Assembly: GCA_021771715.1 (NCBI GenBank)
Contig: JAETOO010000002.1
Location: 186,001 to 250,000 of the forward strand
Source: Oscillospiraceae bacterium
GTDB lineage: Bacteria > Bacillota > Clostridia > Lachnospirales > Lachnospiraceae
Direction of reading: 5' to 3'
Length of the DNA: 64,000 nt
The notes beneath the pieces were generated by a model. It was not told the origin of the DNA. It worked only from the letters and a program-made list of their open reading frames with translations, and made no database searches. A program made the translations under genes and the position numbers. Every line of letters begins with the position of its first letter. Position 1 is the stretch's first letter. This document shows, one piece after another, positions 42,443 to 49,958 of the stretch.

Positions 42443-43678
42443 TCATACCTTCATGTAAATTTCCTTCGGCACGTACGCCTGGACGAAGATTCCCTCTGCG
42501 CGGTATTCCTCCGTCAGCAGCTCTCCCTTCCTGCGGATCAGCTGGATCATCCCGGCCTGCTCATACGCGTACAGCCGCTCGATGTAAATCTTCTGCTCCC
42601 GCAGGATCTGCTCGATCGCGTTTTTGATCTCCTCCAGCCCTTCCCCGGTGCGCGCGGAGGCCGCAACACACGCCTCCGCGTGGTGATCGCGGAATGTCCT
42701 GCGCTCCGGCAGCAGGTCCTGTTTGTTGAAGACCGTGATCACCGGCTTGTCCTGCGCTCCGAGCTCCCGCAGCGTCTCGTAGACGACCCCCATCTGTGTC
42801 TCCAGCTGCGGGCTCGACGCGTCCACCACATGGATCAGGATGTCCGCGCAGCACGCCTCCTCGAGCGTGCTCTTGAACGCCTCGACGAGATGATGCGGCA
42901 GCTTCCGGATAAAGCCGACCGTATCCGTCAGCAGCACCTCCTGCCTGCCCGAGAGCCGGATTCCCCGCGTCGTCGTGTCGAGCGTCGCGAACAGCTTCGC
43001 GTCCTCGAGCACGCCCGCCCCGCTCAGCGCGTTGAAGAGCGCCGATTTGCCGACCGACGTGTAGCCGACCAGCGCCACCACCTTCTGCGCCTGGCGCTTT
43101 CTCTGGGCGCGGATCAGGTCGCGGTGCCGCACGACCTCCGCGAGCTCGCCCTTCAGGTGGCTGATTCTCGTGCGGATCAGACGCCGGTCCATCTCGAGCT
43201 TTTTCTCGCCCGGCCCCCGCGTGCCGATCCCGCCGCCGAGCCGTGAGAGGGAATTTCCCAGCCCGGTCAGCCGTGCCGCCCGGTAGCGCAGCTGCGCGAG
43301 CTCCACCTGCAGCTTGCCCTCGCTCGACGTCGCATGGCGCGCAAAAATATCGAGGATCAGCAGCGTCCGGTCCATCACCTTGCAGTCCAGCTCCTGCTGC
43401 AGGTTGTTCAGCTGGGCCGGGCTCAGCTCATCGTCGCAGATCACGCCGGTCGCGTCCGTCTCCCAGAGGAGCTCGCGCACCTCATCCAGCTTGCCCTTGC
43501 CGATGTACGTGCCGGGGTGAACGCTCTCGCGGCGCTGGATCACCGAACCGACCACCTGCGCGCCCGCCGTGTCCGCCAGCTCCCCGAGCTCCCGCACCGA
43601 CTCCTCCGTGTCATCCCCCTCCGCCTCCTGCACGCCGATCAGGATGACACGCTCCTCTATCTCATTCAACTCAATCAT
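42443..43678 (-). CDS. hflX: GTPase HflX
   Basis: This 411-residue ribosome-associated GTPase splits stalled or stressed 70S ribosomes. The N-terminal HflX domain carries HPGTYIGKGKLDEVRELLWE and DELSPAQLNNLQQELDCKVM, and the middle segment SLSRLGGGIGTRGPGEKKLEMDRRLIR is the glycine-rich HflX signature. The G domain has G1 GYTSVGKSALFNAL, G3 LTDTVGFIRKLP and G4 VFNKQD. A C-terminal helical domain ends it. The ATG at 43678 has an AAGGAGAAAACA site. Twenty further codons upstream are in frame but unsupported. It stands alone, upstream of the nrdD leader on the same strand. Confidence 0.96.
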   Translation of the reverse strand: MIELNEIEERVILIGVQEAEGDDTEESVRELGELADTAGAQVVGSVIQRRESVHPGTYIGKGKLDEVRELLWETDATGVICDDELSPAQLNNLQQELDCKVMDRTLLILDIFARHATSSEGKLQVELAQLRYRAARLTGLGNSLSRLGGGIGTRGPGEKKLEMDRRLIRTRISHLKGELAEVVRHRDLIRAQRKRQAQKVVALVGYTSVGKSALFNALSGAGVLEDAKLFATLDTTTRGIRLSGRQEVLLTDTVGFIRKLPHHLVEAFKSTLEEACCADILIHVVDASSPQLETQMGVVYETLRELGAQDKPVITVFNKQDLLPERRTFRDHHAEACVAASARTGEGLEEIKNAIEQILREQKIYIERLYAYEQAGMIQLIRRKGELLTEEYRAEGIFVQAYVPKEIYMKV

Positions 43679-43975
43679 TGTTTTCTCCTTGTCTCTCGTT
43701 TGACCTGACCGCTGCAGATTGTTATGACGGTTTCGCATCCCTGCAAATTTCCCCAGCTATCTTCTGGCATCCGGCGCGGCGATTTCCGCAGACCTTTCCG
43801 AGCATGCTTGAAGTATACTCGGGCCAGGGCGAATATCCTGATCGTTCCCCGGAATCTGACCTCGCGAGTTTCCTATCCCATTTCCCAGAATCTGGCATAA
43901 CAACTTCCGGGGCTTTCTCCTCCGCATACTTGTACTATGCCCATGTCAGGGCGAATATTCCATTATTCCTCCGCA
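43679..43975. other. Intergenic spacer with an imperfect 41-bp direct repeat
   Basis: No gene is visible. Two related segments (43797-43837 and 43920-43960) share an initial TCCG and a terminal CAGGGCGAATAT and are similar between, 123 bp apart. They may carry regulatory sites for hflX, whose promoter must lie here, or be relics of a duplication. Confidence 0.5.
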
Positions 43976-45034
43976 TCACGACCGCGACTTGAGGAACGTA
44001 TACTCCTTCTGCCCCGCTGCGTCCGACGGATAATTCGCCACGTACGCCTCCGCCTTCTGCTTTGCCGTCGCGAAGTCCAGCTTCTTCTCGTAGGCAACGA
44101 TCTCGTTGAAGTACAGCTCCTGCTTGCTCTCCGTGCCATCCAGCGCCAGGCCCTGGCCGATGTAGGAGAGCGCCGCATCGTACTCCCCTCTCTGCATCGC
44201 GCACAGCGCCAGCCCATTGTAGCTGCTTGCGCTCTCGCCAAACGTTGCGCCGAGCTGCTCATAGACTGCCTGAGCATGCTCAGAATCTCCCTGTGCGAGA
44301 TAGACCCGCCCGATCAGCTCCATCGCAGGCTCATACCCCTGCTCAACCGCTCCGATCAGCTGGCTCTGCGCCTCCGTGTAATTCTCCAGATAGTAATAGA
44401 TCCTGCCTCTGTTATAATAGTCTTCCAGCTCGCTGCCCTGAATATTCAGCGCGCTCTGCAGATATTCTCCGCCGATCCCCGAGAGGCTCATCTTGCTGTA
44501 CACCTCGTAGATGTTGAGGTACAGGTCGTAATCCCCCGGCTCCAGCGCGACCGCGCGGTCAAAATCGCTCTTCGCGTCGTTCTGATTGCCCTCGTACAGC
44601 TCGCTCGCCCCGCGCAGGTAGTACGCGTCCGCCACGCCCTCTTCTGCGGCCTCCAGAAGCTCCGTGCACGTATCCGCGGCCTCCTCATAGTCCTCCATCC
44701 GGTACTGGCACGCCGCCAGGTAAAGCCGGAGATCTGCCGTATTCTCCGGCATTTTGTCGTCCGCCTCCGCAAGCGCCGCCTCAAATGCCTGCCCGGCATC
44801 CTCATACTGCGCCAGCCCCATGTACGCCAGGCCAAGCCCGCGGTAAGCGAGCATCTGCTGCTCGTTGCTTCTGACCGCCTCGTCAAACAGCTCCTTCGCC
44901 CGCGCATAATCGCCGTCCGTAAGCGCCGCAATCCCCTCCGTCGTCTTCTGCCCCGTCGCGCCTCCCATCGCACAGCCGCCAACCAGAAGCGTGCACGCCA
45001 GAAGCGGAAGGAGCCTCCATTTCTTCCTATTCAA
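43976..45034 (-). CDS. Tetratricopeptide-repeat lipoprotein
   Basis: This protein of about 352 residues begins with a TTG start at 45034, nine bases from AAAGGA, giving LNRKKWRLLPLLACTLLVGG with lipobox LVGGC. The frame stays open 42 codons upstream, but that would bury the signal peptide. The rest consists of about eight TPR units, each with pattern residues such as YARAKELFDEAV, AYRGLGLAYMGLAQYEDAGQ, AYYLRGASELYEGNQNDAKS and YNGLALCAMQRGEYDAALSY. TPR lipoproteins act as scaffolds for protein complexes at the outer face of the membrane. The partner is unknown. The gene is monocistronic, upstream of hflX. Confidence 0.85.
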   Translation of the reverse strand: MNRKKWRLLPLLACTLLVGGCAMGGATGQKTTEGIAALTDGDYARAKELFDEAVRSNEQQMLAYRGLGLAYMGLAQYEDAGQAFEAALAEADDKMPENTADLRLYLAACQYRMEDYEEAADTCTELLEAAEEGVADAYYLRGASELYEGNQNDAKSDFDRAVALEPGDYDLYLNIYEVYSKMSLSGIGGEYLQSALNIQGSELEDYYNRGRIYYYLENYTEAQSQLIGAVEQGYEPAMELIGRVYLAQGDSEHAQAVYEQLGATFGESASSYNGLALCAMQRGEYDAALSYIGQGLALDGTESKQELYFNEIVAYEKKLDFATAKQKAEAYVANYPSDAAGQKEYTFLKSRS

Positions 45035-45376
45035 TCTAAACTGTCCTTTCCCTGCGCTATCTTGATATGCATCTAAGTGTAACCGTTCAGCCGCAGACAG
45101 GCAAAGCCACTCGTTTTGCACCATCCAAAGCGAAGCGTAGACTTGCGGCTTGCGTAACATCCTGGTCTGAACCGTAACATGATTCTACCATGCCGCACGG
45201 TTTCTCTCAAGACAAAACATTGCTATTTTTCTATTGCGCCTTCAATGAAACATCGCAAAACACCCTCTACAAAATCTGCTCCAGCTCCACAAGGGGAAAA
45301 ATTTTTAGGACGACAAACGGAAATGGCATGCGTGTAAGGCCACGCTGCTCCGGGATAAGCAATAAGCGCGGCCTAC
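45035..45376. other. Intergenic spacer
   Basis: I see no gene. It contains one isolated half of the GAGGGTGTTTTGC hairpin arm (about 45252-45263) and an imperfect stem-loop (about 45345-45376, AGGCC/GGCCT) that could end transcripts of the histidine kinase gene stopping at 45377. It must also contain the promoter of the TPR lipoprotein. Confidence 0.35.
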
Positions 45377-46330
45377 TTAGTCCGCGCAGTATTCCGGGAA
45401 ACGCACGGTAAACCGCAGGATCCCCTCCTGCGGCAGCTCTGCCGTCAGCGTTCCTCCGAGCTTCTCTGTGAAGGACTGCGCGATCGCGAGTCCCAGCCCG
45501 GTCGCATCGGCGCTCCTTGAGCGCGCAGCGTCTTTCACGTAAAACCTCTGAAAAAGCGGCTCCAGATCCTCCGCTTTCATTCCCTGCACATCATTTTCAA
45601 AGACAAGGCAGACGCTATCCTTCTCCTGTGACAGACAGACCCGGAAGAAGGACGTCCCGTAGCGCAGCGCGTTCTGCACCAGGTTGTCCAAAACCCTGTG
45701 CAGAACTGCTTCATCCGCCTGAATCAGGACCGGGGCGTCCGGGAGCTCGCACTCGAAGCGGAAGCCGGAAGCACCCGGAAGCGCTGCCCGCTCCTTCACC
45801 TCGATATCCGCATAGTATTCCAGCATGGTCTCGCGCACATACCGCGACAGGTCCACGCGCTGCTGCTGTGGCACATAGTCGGGTGAGACGGCACGGGAAT
45901 AGTCGTAGAACTGGCTGACCAGCCGCCGCATGGACTCAGCCTTGCGGCAGACAATCTGCAGATCCTCCCGCTCCTCCTCACTCAGACTCTCCAGATCCAT
46001 CAGCTTCAGATACCCGAGAATCGCTGTGAGCGGCGTGCGCAGATCATGGCTGATATTCTCGATCTGTCTCTGAAATTCCTTCTCGCGCCGGTCGTACGAG
46101 ATCCGCTCCGCGCGCAGCTGCTTCAGCGCGTCGTTCACCGCCGCCAACAGCGCCTCCAGTTTCGGCTCCGGCGTCTCTATCCGCAGAATGCGGTTCTCAC
46201 CGATCTGCCCCGTGATCTCCCGAAGCTCGCGCTCGGCGTGCCCCAGCGATCGCCGAAGCAGCCACAGCCGCACCGCGAGGTATGCGGCCAGCACCGCCGC
46301 TCCCACTCCAAAAATTATCAAATATACCAT
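45377..46330 (-). CDS. Sensor histidine kinase of the repeat-rich two-component/ABC operon
   Basis: This 317-residue kinase has one N-terminal membrane helix (MVYLIIFGVGAAVLAAYLAV), a short coiled-coil linker, a HisKA domain with the phospho-accepting His in QIENISHDLRTPLTAILGY (near 106-124), and a HATPase domain with an N box LDNLVQNALRYG and a G box DATGLGLAIAQ. The near absence of an extracytoplasmic loop suggests intramembrane sensing or sensing through the ABC transporter. I chose the ATG at 46330, with GGGAGAGGAATAGA upstream. The frame continues 50 codons without support. It lies downstream of the ABC genes, separated by a 35-bp tandem array. Confidence 0.92.
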   Translation of the reverse strand: MVYLIIFGVGAAVLAAYLAVRLWLLRRSLGHAERELREITGQIGENRILRIETPEPKLEALLAAVNDALKQLRAERISYDRREKEFQRQIENISHDLRTPLTAILGYLKLMDLESLSEEEREDLQIVCRKAESMRRLVSQFYDYSRAVSPDYVPQQQRVDLSRYVRETMLEYYADIEVKERAALPGASGFRFECELPDAPVLIQADEAVLHRVLDNLVQNALRYGTSFFRVCLSQEKDSVCLVFENDVQGMKAEDLEPLFQRFYVKDAARSRSADATGLGLAIAQSFTEKLGGTLTAELPQEGILRFTVRFPEYCAD

Positions 46331-46488
46331 TCTATTCCTCTCCCGGCTCGCTTCCCGGCAATTCCCACACCCAGCCGCCACCGATACCTGAGCTAACGTT
46401 ACCAGATACCACGCACTTTCCGCAATCCTGTAAATTCTCTGACATCCCACATATTTAAATACCCTACGTTCTTCGCACACTGGATCGG

Positions 46489-46745
46489 TTCCGATCTGTT
46501 ACAGTTTCCATGCAATGCACATGTCCCGCTCTATTACAATTTCTGTGCACTGCACATGTCCTGATCTATCACAATCTCTGTGCACTTCACATGTCCCGCT
46601 CTATCACAATTTCTGTGCACTGCACATGTCCTGATCTATCACAATCTCTGTGCACTGCACATGTCCTGATCTATCATAATTTCTGTGCACTGCACATGTC
46701 CCGATCTATTACAGTTTCCATGCACTGCACATGTCCCACTCTATC
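46489..46745. repeat. 35-bp tandem repeat, seven copies, each with a palindromic core
   Basis: Unit starts, read at GCACATGTC, fall at 46517, 46552, 46587, 46622, 46657, 46692 and 46727, exactly 35 bases apart, with a partial unit before. Most units contain TGTGCACTGCACA, a near-perfect palindrome of 13 bases. The period is uniform with no unique spacers, so it is not a CRISPR array. It fills the gap between the kinase and permease genes and touches the permease stop codon at 46744. It could be a protein-binding array, a length-variable spacer, or an RNA element modulating kinase expression. Confidence 0.9.
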
Positions 46746-47517
46746 ACAGCTCCTGTCTCCGGTTCAGCAGCACTCCGACCGCTCCAAAGATCACGATCCC
46801 GGCCGCGCCGGCGATCAGGCACTTCGAGAGCCCGGCGCTGTTCATCCACAGGCACTCCATCTCTCCCATATTCACCCGCACCTCGGCTCTCAGGTACATG
46901 TCCGGCATCCACTCCGCCGCCTTCGCAAACACCGGCCACCTCAGCCCTGCAAAAAACGTGATCCACGGAACTCCTATGAGGATGAAAAGACTGCCAAGCA
47001 TCGCCAGCACATCATGTTTCAGAAACTGTGCCAGGGCCAGATACAGGAATACTGTCGCTGCCGCAAACGGCACATTCGCCGCCACCCCTCTGAGCAGGAT
47101 TCCCAGATAAGGCTGCACCGGCCCCTCCAGCAGAAGCACCGCACTGCCCGTGTACGCGATCAGAATCAGCCCCATCGACACAAGCGCGGCCAGCACGCAC
47201 ACCATGCATTTTCCGAGGTAGATCTCCGTGCGCGAGACTCCGGTCGCCACTGTGTATTTCATGATCCCGCTTTTCTTGTCATCCGGGAACAGCAGACTGG
47301 CAAGGACAGCCCCGGTGTAAAAGATCGTACTCATGCTGCTGGTCAGCATCGAGAGGACAAAGCGGACGCTGCCGTAGTGGAAATCCGCAATCCTCGCATT
47401 GCAGATACAGGTTAAAACAGATACCGCGAGAAACGCCCCCGCGCAGATCCCTGTAAAAGTCCAAAACTCCTTCGTGTGCAGGATCCGATACCATTCACTT
47501 CTCATATAATTCAGCAT
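46744..47517 (-). CDS. ABC-2 type transporter permease
   Basis: This 257-residue integral membrane protein has six hydrophobic helices: FWTFTGICAGAFLAVSVLTC, FYTGAVLASLLF, VCVLAALVSMGLILIAYTGS, AAATVFLYLALAQFL, LAMLGSLFILIGVPWITFF and CLIAGAAGIVIFGAVGVLL. The N-terminus MLNYMRSEWYRILHTKEFW is typical of lantibiotic-immunity/bacitracin-type ABC-2 permeases. It overlaps the ATPase gene by 7 bases. Together they probably export an antimicrobial peptide or a toxic lipid intermediate, or act as a sensor for the kinase encoded next. The 35-bp repeat array begins at its stop codon. Confidence 0.88.
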   Translation of the reverse strand: MLNYMRSEWYRILHTKEFWTFTGICAGAFLAVSVLTCICNARIADFHYGSVRFVLSMLTSSMSTIFYTGAVLASLLFPDDKKSGIMKYTVATGVSRTEIYLGKCMVCVLAALVSMGLILIAYTGSAVLLLEGPVQPYLGILLRGVAANVPFAAATVFLYLALAQFLKHDVLAMLGSLFILIGVPWITFFAGLRWPVFAKAAEWMPDMYLRAEVRVNMGEMECLWMNSAGLSKCLIAGAAGIVIFGAVGVLLNRRQEL

Positions 47518-48437
47518 GACTTTTTTCCTCCCTTCAGCCGTACAAAATACTCTTCCAGCGATATCTGTGCCTCCTCCAGACGGTCCACCACAATTTCACT
47601 CTCCACGGCCAGCTTCCCGTACCAGCCGGTCTCTCTCAACGGCCGCAGAATGTGAATGAGATGCTCCGGAAGCACCTGATACGCCTGCCCCGGAAGCTGT
47701 TTTTCCAGAAGCGCCACATACCGCTCAGGCTCTGACACCCGAAGCTCGATGTAGCTGCCGCACCGCTCCTGCAGTGCTTCCCGGGTAATCTGTTCCAGCA
47801 GCACACCGCCATCCAGAAACCCGTACACATCGGCGAGCTGCTCCAGCTCACTCAGAATATGGCTCGAGAGGATGATCGTGATCCCCTTTTCCCGGGAGAG
47901 ACGGCGCAGGACCTCCCGCATCTCGATGATTCCGCTCGGGTCGAGGCCGTTGATCGGCTCATCCAGCAGCAGAAGCTCCGGATCACCCAGCAGCGCGATG
48001 CCAAGCCCAAGCCGCTGCTTCATGCCGAAGGAGAGCTGCCTGCCGCGCTTTTTCCTGCGCTCCGCAAGCCCTGTGACCTGCAGGACCTCCTCGACCGCCT
48101 CCCGTCCCGGCACGCCTTTTTGCAGCCGAAAATATTCCAGATTCTTCTCGACGGACAGCTGCCGGTAGAACCCCGGCTCCTCGATCAGAACCCCCATCCG
48201 TCTGCGCGCACGCACCAGCTCCTGCGGCTCACTGCTCCCGAACAGCTTCATCTCGCCGCCCGTCGGGTAGATCAACCCCGAGAGCAGCTTCAGAAACGTC
48301 GTCTTCCCTGCCCCGTTGTCCCCGATCAGCCCGTAAATCTCGCCGCGCCGCACTTGGAGGTTCAGCCCTTCCAGCGCGGTGCAGTTTTTGTACTTCTTAC
48401 AAAGGTCATATGTCTCCACAATCGTCTCTTTTCCCAT
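47511..48437 (-). CDS. ABC transporter ATP-binding protein (antimicrobial-peptide resistance type)
   Basis: This 308-residue ATPase has Walker A GDNGAGKTTFLKLLSGL near residues 39-55, signature QLSFGMKQRLGLGIALLG near 134-151, Walker B LLLLDEPINGLDPSG near 155-169, and H-loop ILSSHILSELEQLA near 188-201. A C-terminal accessory domain of about 90 residues follows, as in BcrA/NisF-type exporters. The start at 48437 is followed closely by its permease, overlapping by 7 bases. Upstream is the response-regulator gene, 309 bp away, with a short 19-bp tandem repeat between. It is predicted to power efflux or detoxification under control of the flanking two-component system. Confidence 0.93.
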   Translation of the reverse strand: MGKETIVETYDLCKKYKNCTALEGLNLQVRRGEIYGLIGDNGAGKTTFLKLLSGLIYPTGGEMKLFGSSEPQELVRARRRMGVLIEEPGFYRQLSVEKNLEYFRLQKGVPGREAVEEVLQVTGLAERRKKRGRQLSFGMKQRLGLGIALLGDPELLLLDEPINGLDPSGIIEMREVLRRLSREKGITIILSSHILSELEQLADVYGFLDGGVLLEQITREALQERCGSYIELRVSEPERYVALLEKQLPGQAYQVLPEHLIHILRPLRETGWYGKLAVESEIVVDRLEEAQISLEEYFVRLKGGKKSC

Positions 48438-48465
48438 CTCACTCTTCCTTTCTGTTCCGGACGCC

Positions 48466-48522
48466 GCTATTCAAGCAAGTCGCTGCTATTCAGACAAGTC
48501 GCTGCTGCTCAAGTGACCGCTC
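48466..48522. repeat. 19-bp tandem repeat, three copies, upstream of the ABC ATPase gene
   Basis: Units start at 48466, 48485 and 48504. The first two differ at two positions (GCTATTCAAGCAAGTCGCT type) and the third is degenerate. Related GCTC/TTGC-rich segments continue to about 48600. The array is 29-85 bp before the ATPase start codon, in the leader of that gene. The remainder of the 48438-48746 spacer shows no gene. Confidence 0.75.
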
Positions 48523-48746
48523 ACCACTCTGGCGCTTCGCTTGCTGCTCAGGCAACCTGCTCACCGCTCTGACTCTTCACTTGCCGCTCAATCCTCTCAC
48601 CGATGAGCCGGCGTCCCGTCACATCTCCATCTGACCTCTGCATCATAATACACAGCCGCTAAATAAGTCTTCAAGAAAAATTAAAGAAATCATAAAGATT
48701 CGTGAAGGCACTCCCTATGCAACTCTCCTCTTTCCTTGTCGGGCAG

Positions 48747-49646
48747 CTATCGTTTCTCCGCCAGCTTAAATCCGATTCCCCAGACAGTCTTGATGTACTC
48801 CTGGCCGGGATCCTTGGCCGCGATCTTTCTGCGCAGGTTGCTGACATGCACATTTACGGTGTTGTCCTCCCCGTAATAGCCGCCCTGCCACACCTGCTCA
48901 TACAGCGATTCCCGCGAAAAGACCTTGCCAGGATGCTCCATCAGAAGCTGCAGGATCTCAAACTCATGCGGCGTCAGGGAGAGCTGGCATCCGCAAACCG
49001 TCACCTCCCGCGCCACCGGATCCAAAGTTAAATTTTTGCAGTGAAGCAGTCCCGTGCCGCCCGCGCCAGACTGCTGCCCCGGCCACTGACCTGCACCTCC
49101 TGCCATGATCTGCTGCCCCGGCCGCTGACCTGCACCTCCTGCCACGGTTTGCCGCCCCGGCCATTGTTCTGTACCACCCGCCACAGTCTGCTGTCCTAGC
49201 CGCAACGCTGCACCTCCTGCCACAGCCTCCTGCCCTGTCCGCAATGCTGCGTCGCCCTCCGCGCTCTGCCGCCCGGCTGCCTGCGCCCTGCGGAGCAGCG
49301 ACATGACGTGCAGCAGCACCTCCTCCGGCTCGAACGGTTTCGTCAGATAGTCGTCCGCACCGTCCGTCATCGTCCCGATCTTGTCCGCGAGCGCCTGCTT
49401 CGCCGACAGCACCAGGATCGGCACCTCCCATCCGAAGTGTTCCCGTATGTACCGGATCAGTTCCTCCCCGCTCATCCCCGGCAGCATCAGATCGAGGATC
49501 AAAAGCTCCGGTACACTCCTCTCCAGCCACAGCAGCGCCTCCGTCCCCGAGTACGCCGAGCACGTCCCGTATCCCGCTTTTTTCAGTATTTTCACCAGAA
49601 GATGATTGATATCCGCGTCATCCTCAACAATCAATATCGTCGCCAT
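48747..49646 (-). CDS. OmpR/PhoB-family response regulator with a five-fold 13-residue repeat linker
   Basis: This 299-residue regulator has a receiver domain (1-122) with acidic pocket IVEDD, phospho-acceptor Asp52 in LLILDLMLPG and Lys103 in YLTKPFEP. A C-terminal winged helix (about 205-299) carries LTPHEFEILQLLMEHPGKVF and DNTVNVHVSNLRRKI. Between them, where related proteins have about 10-20 residues, this protein has five consecutive 13-residue units (133-197), such as AALRLGQQTVAGG and AGQWPGQQSGAGG. The ATG at 49646 has GGGAGGAAGC. A frame reaching 49862 is unsupported. It is first in the operon RR, ABC ATPase, permease, kinase. Confidence 0.93.
   Translation of the reverse strand: MATILIVEDDADINHLLVKILKKAGYGTCSAYSGTEALLWLERSVPELLILDLMLPGMSGEELIRYIREHFGWEVPILVLSAKQALADKIGTMTDGADDYLTKPFEPEEVLLHVMSLLRRAQAAGRQSAEGDAALRTGQEAVAGGAALRLGQQTVAGGTEQWPGRQTVAGGAGQRPGQQIMAGGAGQWPGQQSGAGGTGLLHCKNLTLDPVAREVTVCGCQLSLTPHEFEILQLLMEHPGKVFSRESLYEQVWQGGYYGEDNTVNVHVSNLRRKIAAKDPGQEYIKTVWGIGFKLAEKR
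49056..49250. repeat. 39-bp tandem repeat, five copies, coding for the regulator linker
   Basis: The five 13-codon units of the response-regulator linker correspond to five 39-base DNA repeats. Because 39 is a multiple of three, copy-number change would alter linker length without breaking the frame. The units are related but not identical, so the array is not very recent. Confidence 0.9.
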
Positions 49647-49958
49647 GCTTCCTCCCAGATTCTCCTTCTTCTCAACACATTCCCCGACAAACAGCCGAAC
49701 CAATCTCACCAACCGCATATTCGTCTCTATTCTGCAAACTTTCCCGGCGGATGTCAAGCATAAGCTCTCCCTGCTGACCTCCTCTCCTTTGGCGCGATAT
49801 GTCAAGACGCAAACAAGGCAAAATAAAAAGGATGCCACAAAACACAGCGAAGCCGCAGGCACTGGTACTTACCTGATGGCCCGTATCCCAGTGACTGCAG
49901 CTTCCTGTTGTCTCACGACATCCTCCGCACCGTGTTCCTTCGCCGGATCTTTTCTGTT
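49647..49958. other. Intergenic spacer with terminator hairpin
   Basis: No gene is seen. At 49830-49923 a long imperfect hairpin forms from nested stems GGATG/CATCC, GAAGC/GCTTC, GCAG/CTGC and CACTGG/CCAGTG, followed on the minus strand by a T-rich run (about 49820-49829). It therefore terminates the AAA-like gene that ends at 49959. Its length and layered design resemble the elements at 15263 and 59291. The promoter of the response-regulator operon should lie between 49650 and 49820. Confidence 0.6.

Noticed and set aside
46489-46745. CRISPR array
   Set aside because: The 35-bp units abut each other without unique spacers and there are no cas genes nearby.
46510-47415. Plus-strand frame with cysteine-rich repeats across the 35-bp array
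   Set aside because: The repeats translate by chance through the array into the antisense of the ABC permease; there is no ribosome site or family signal.
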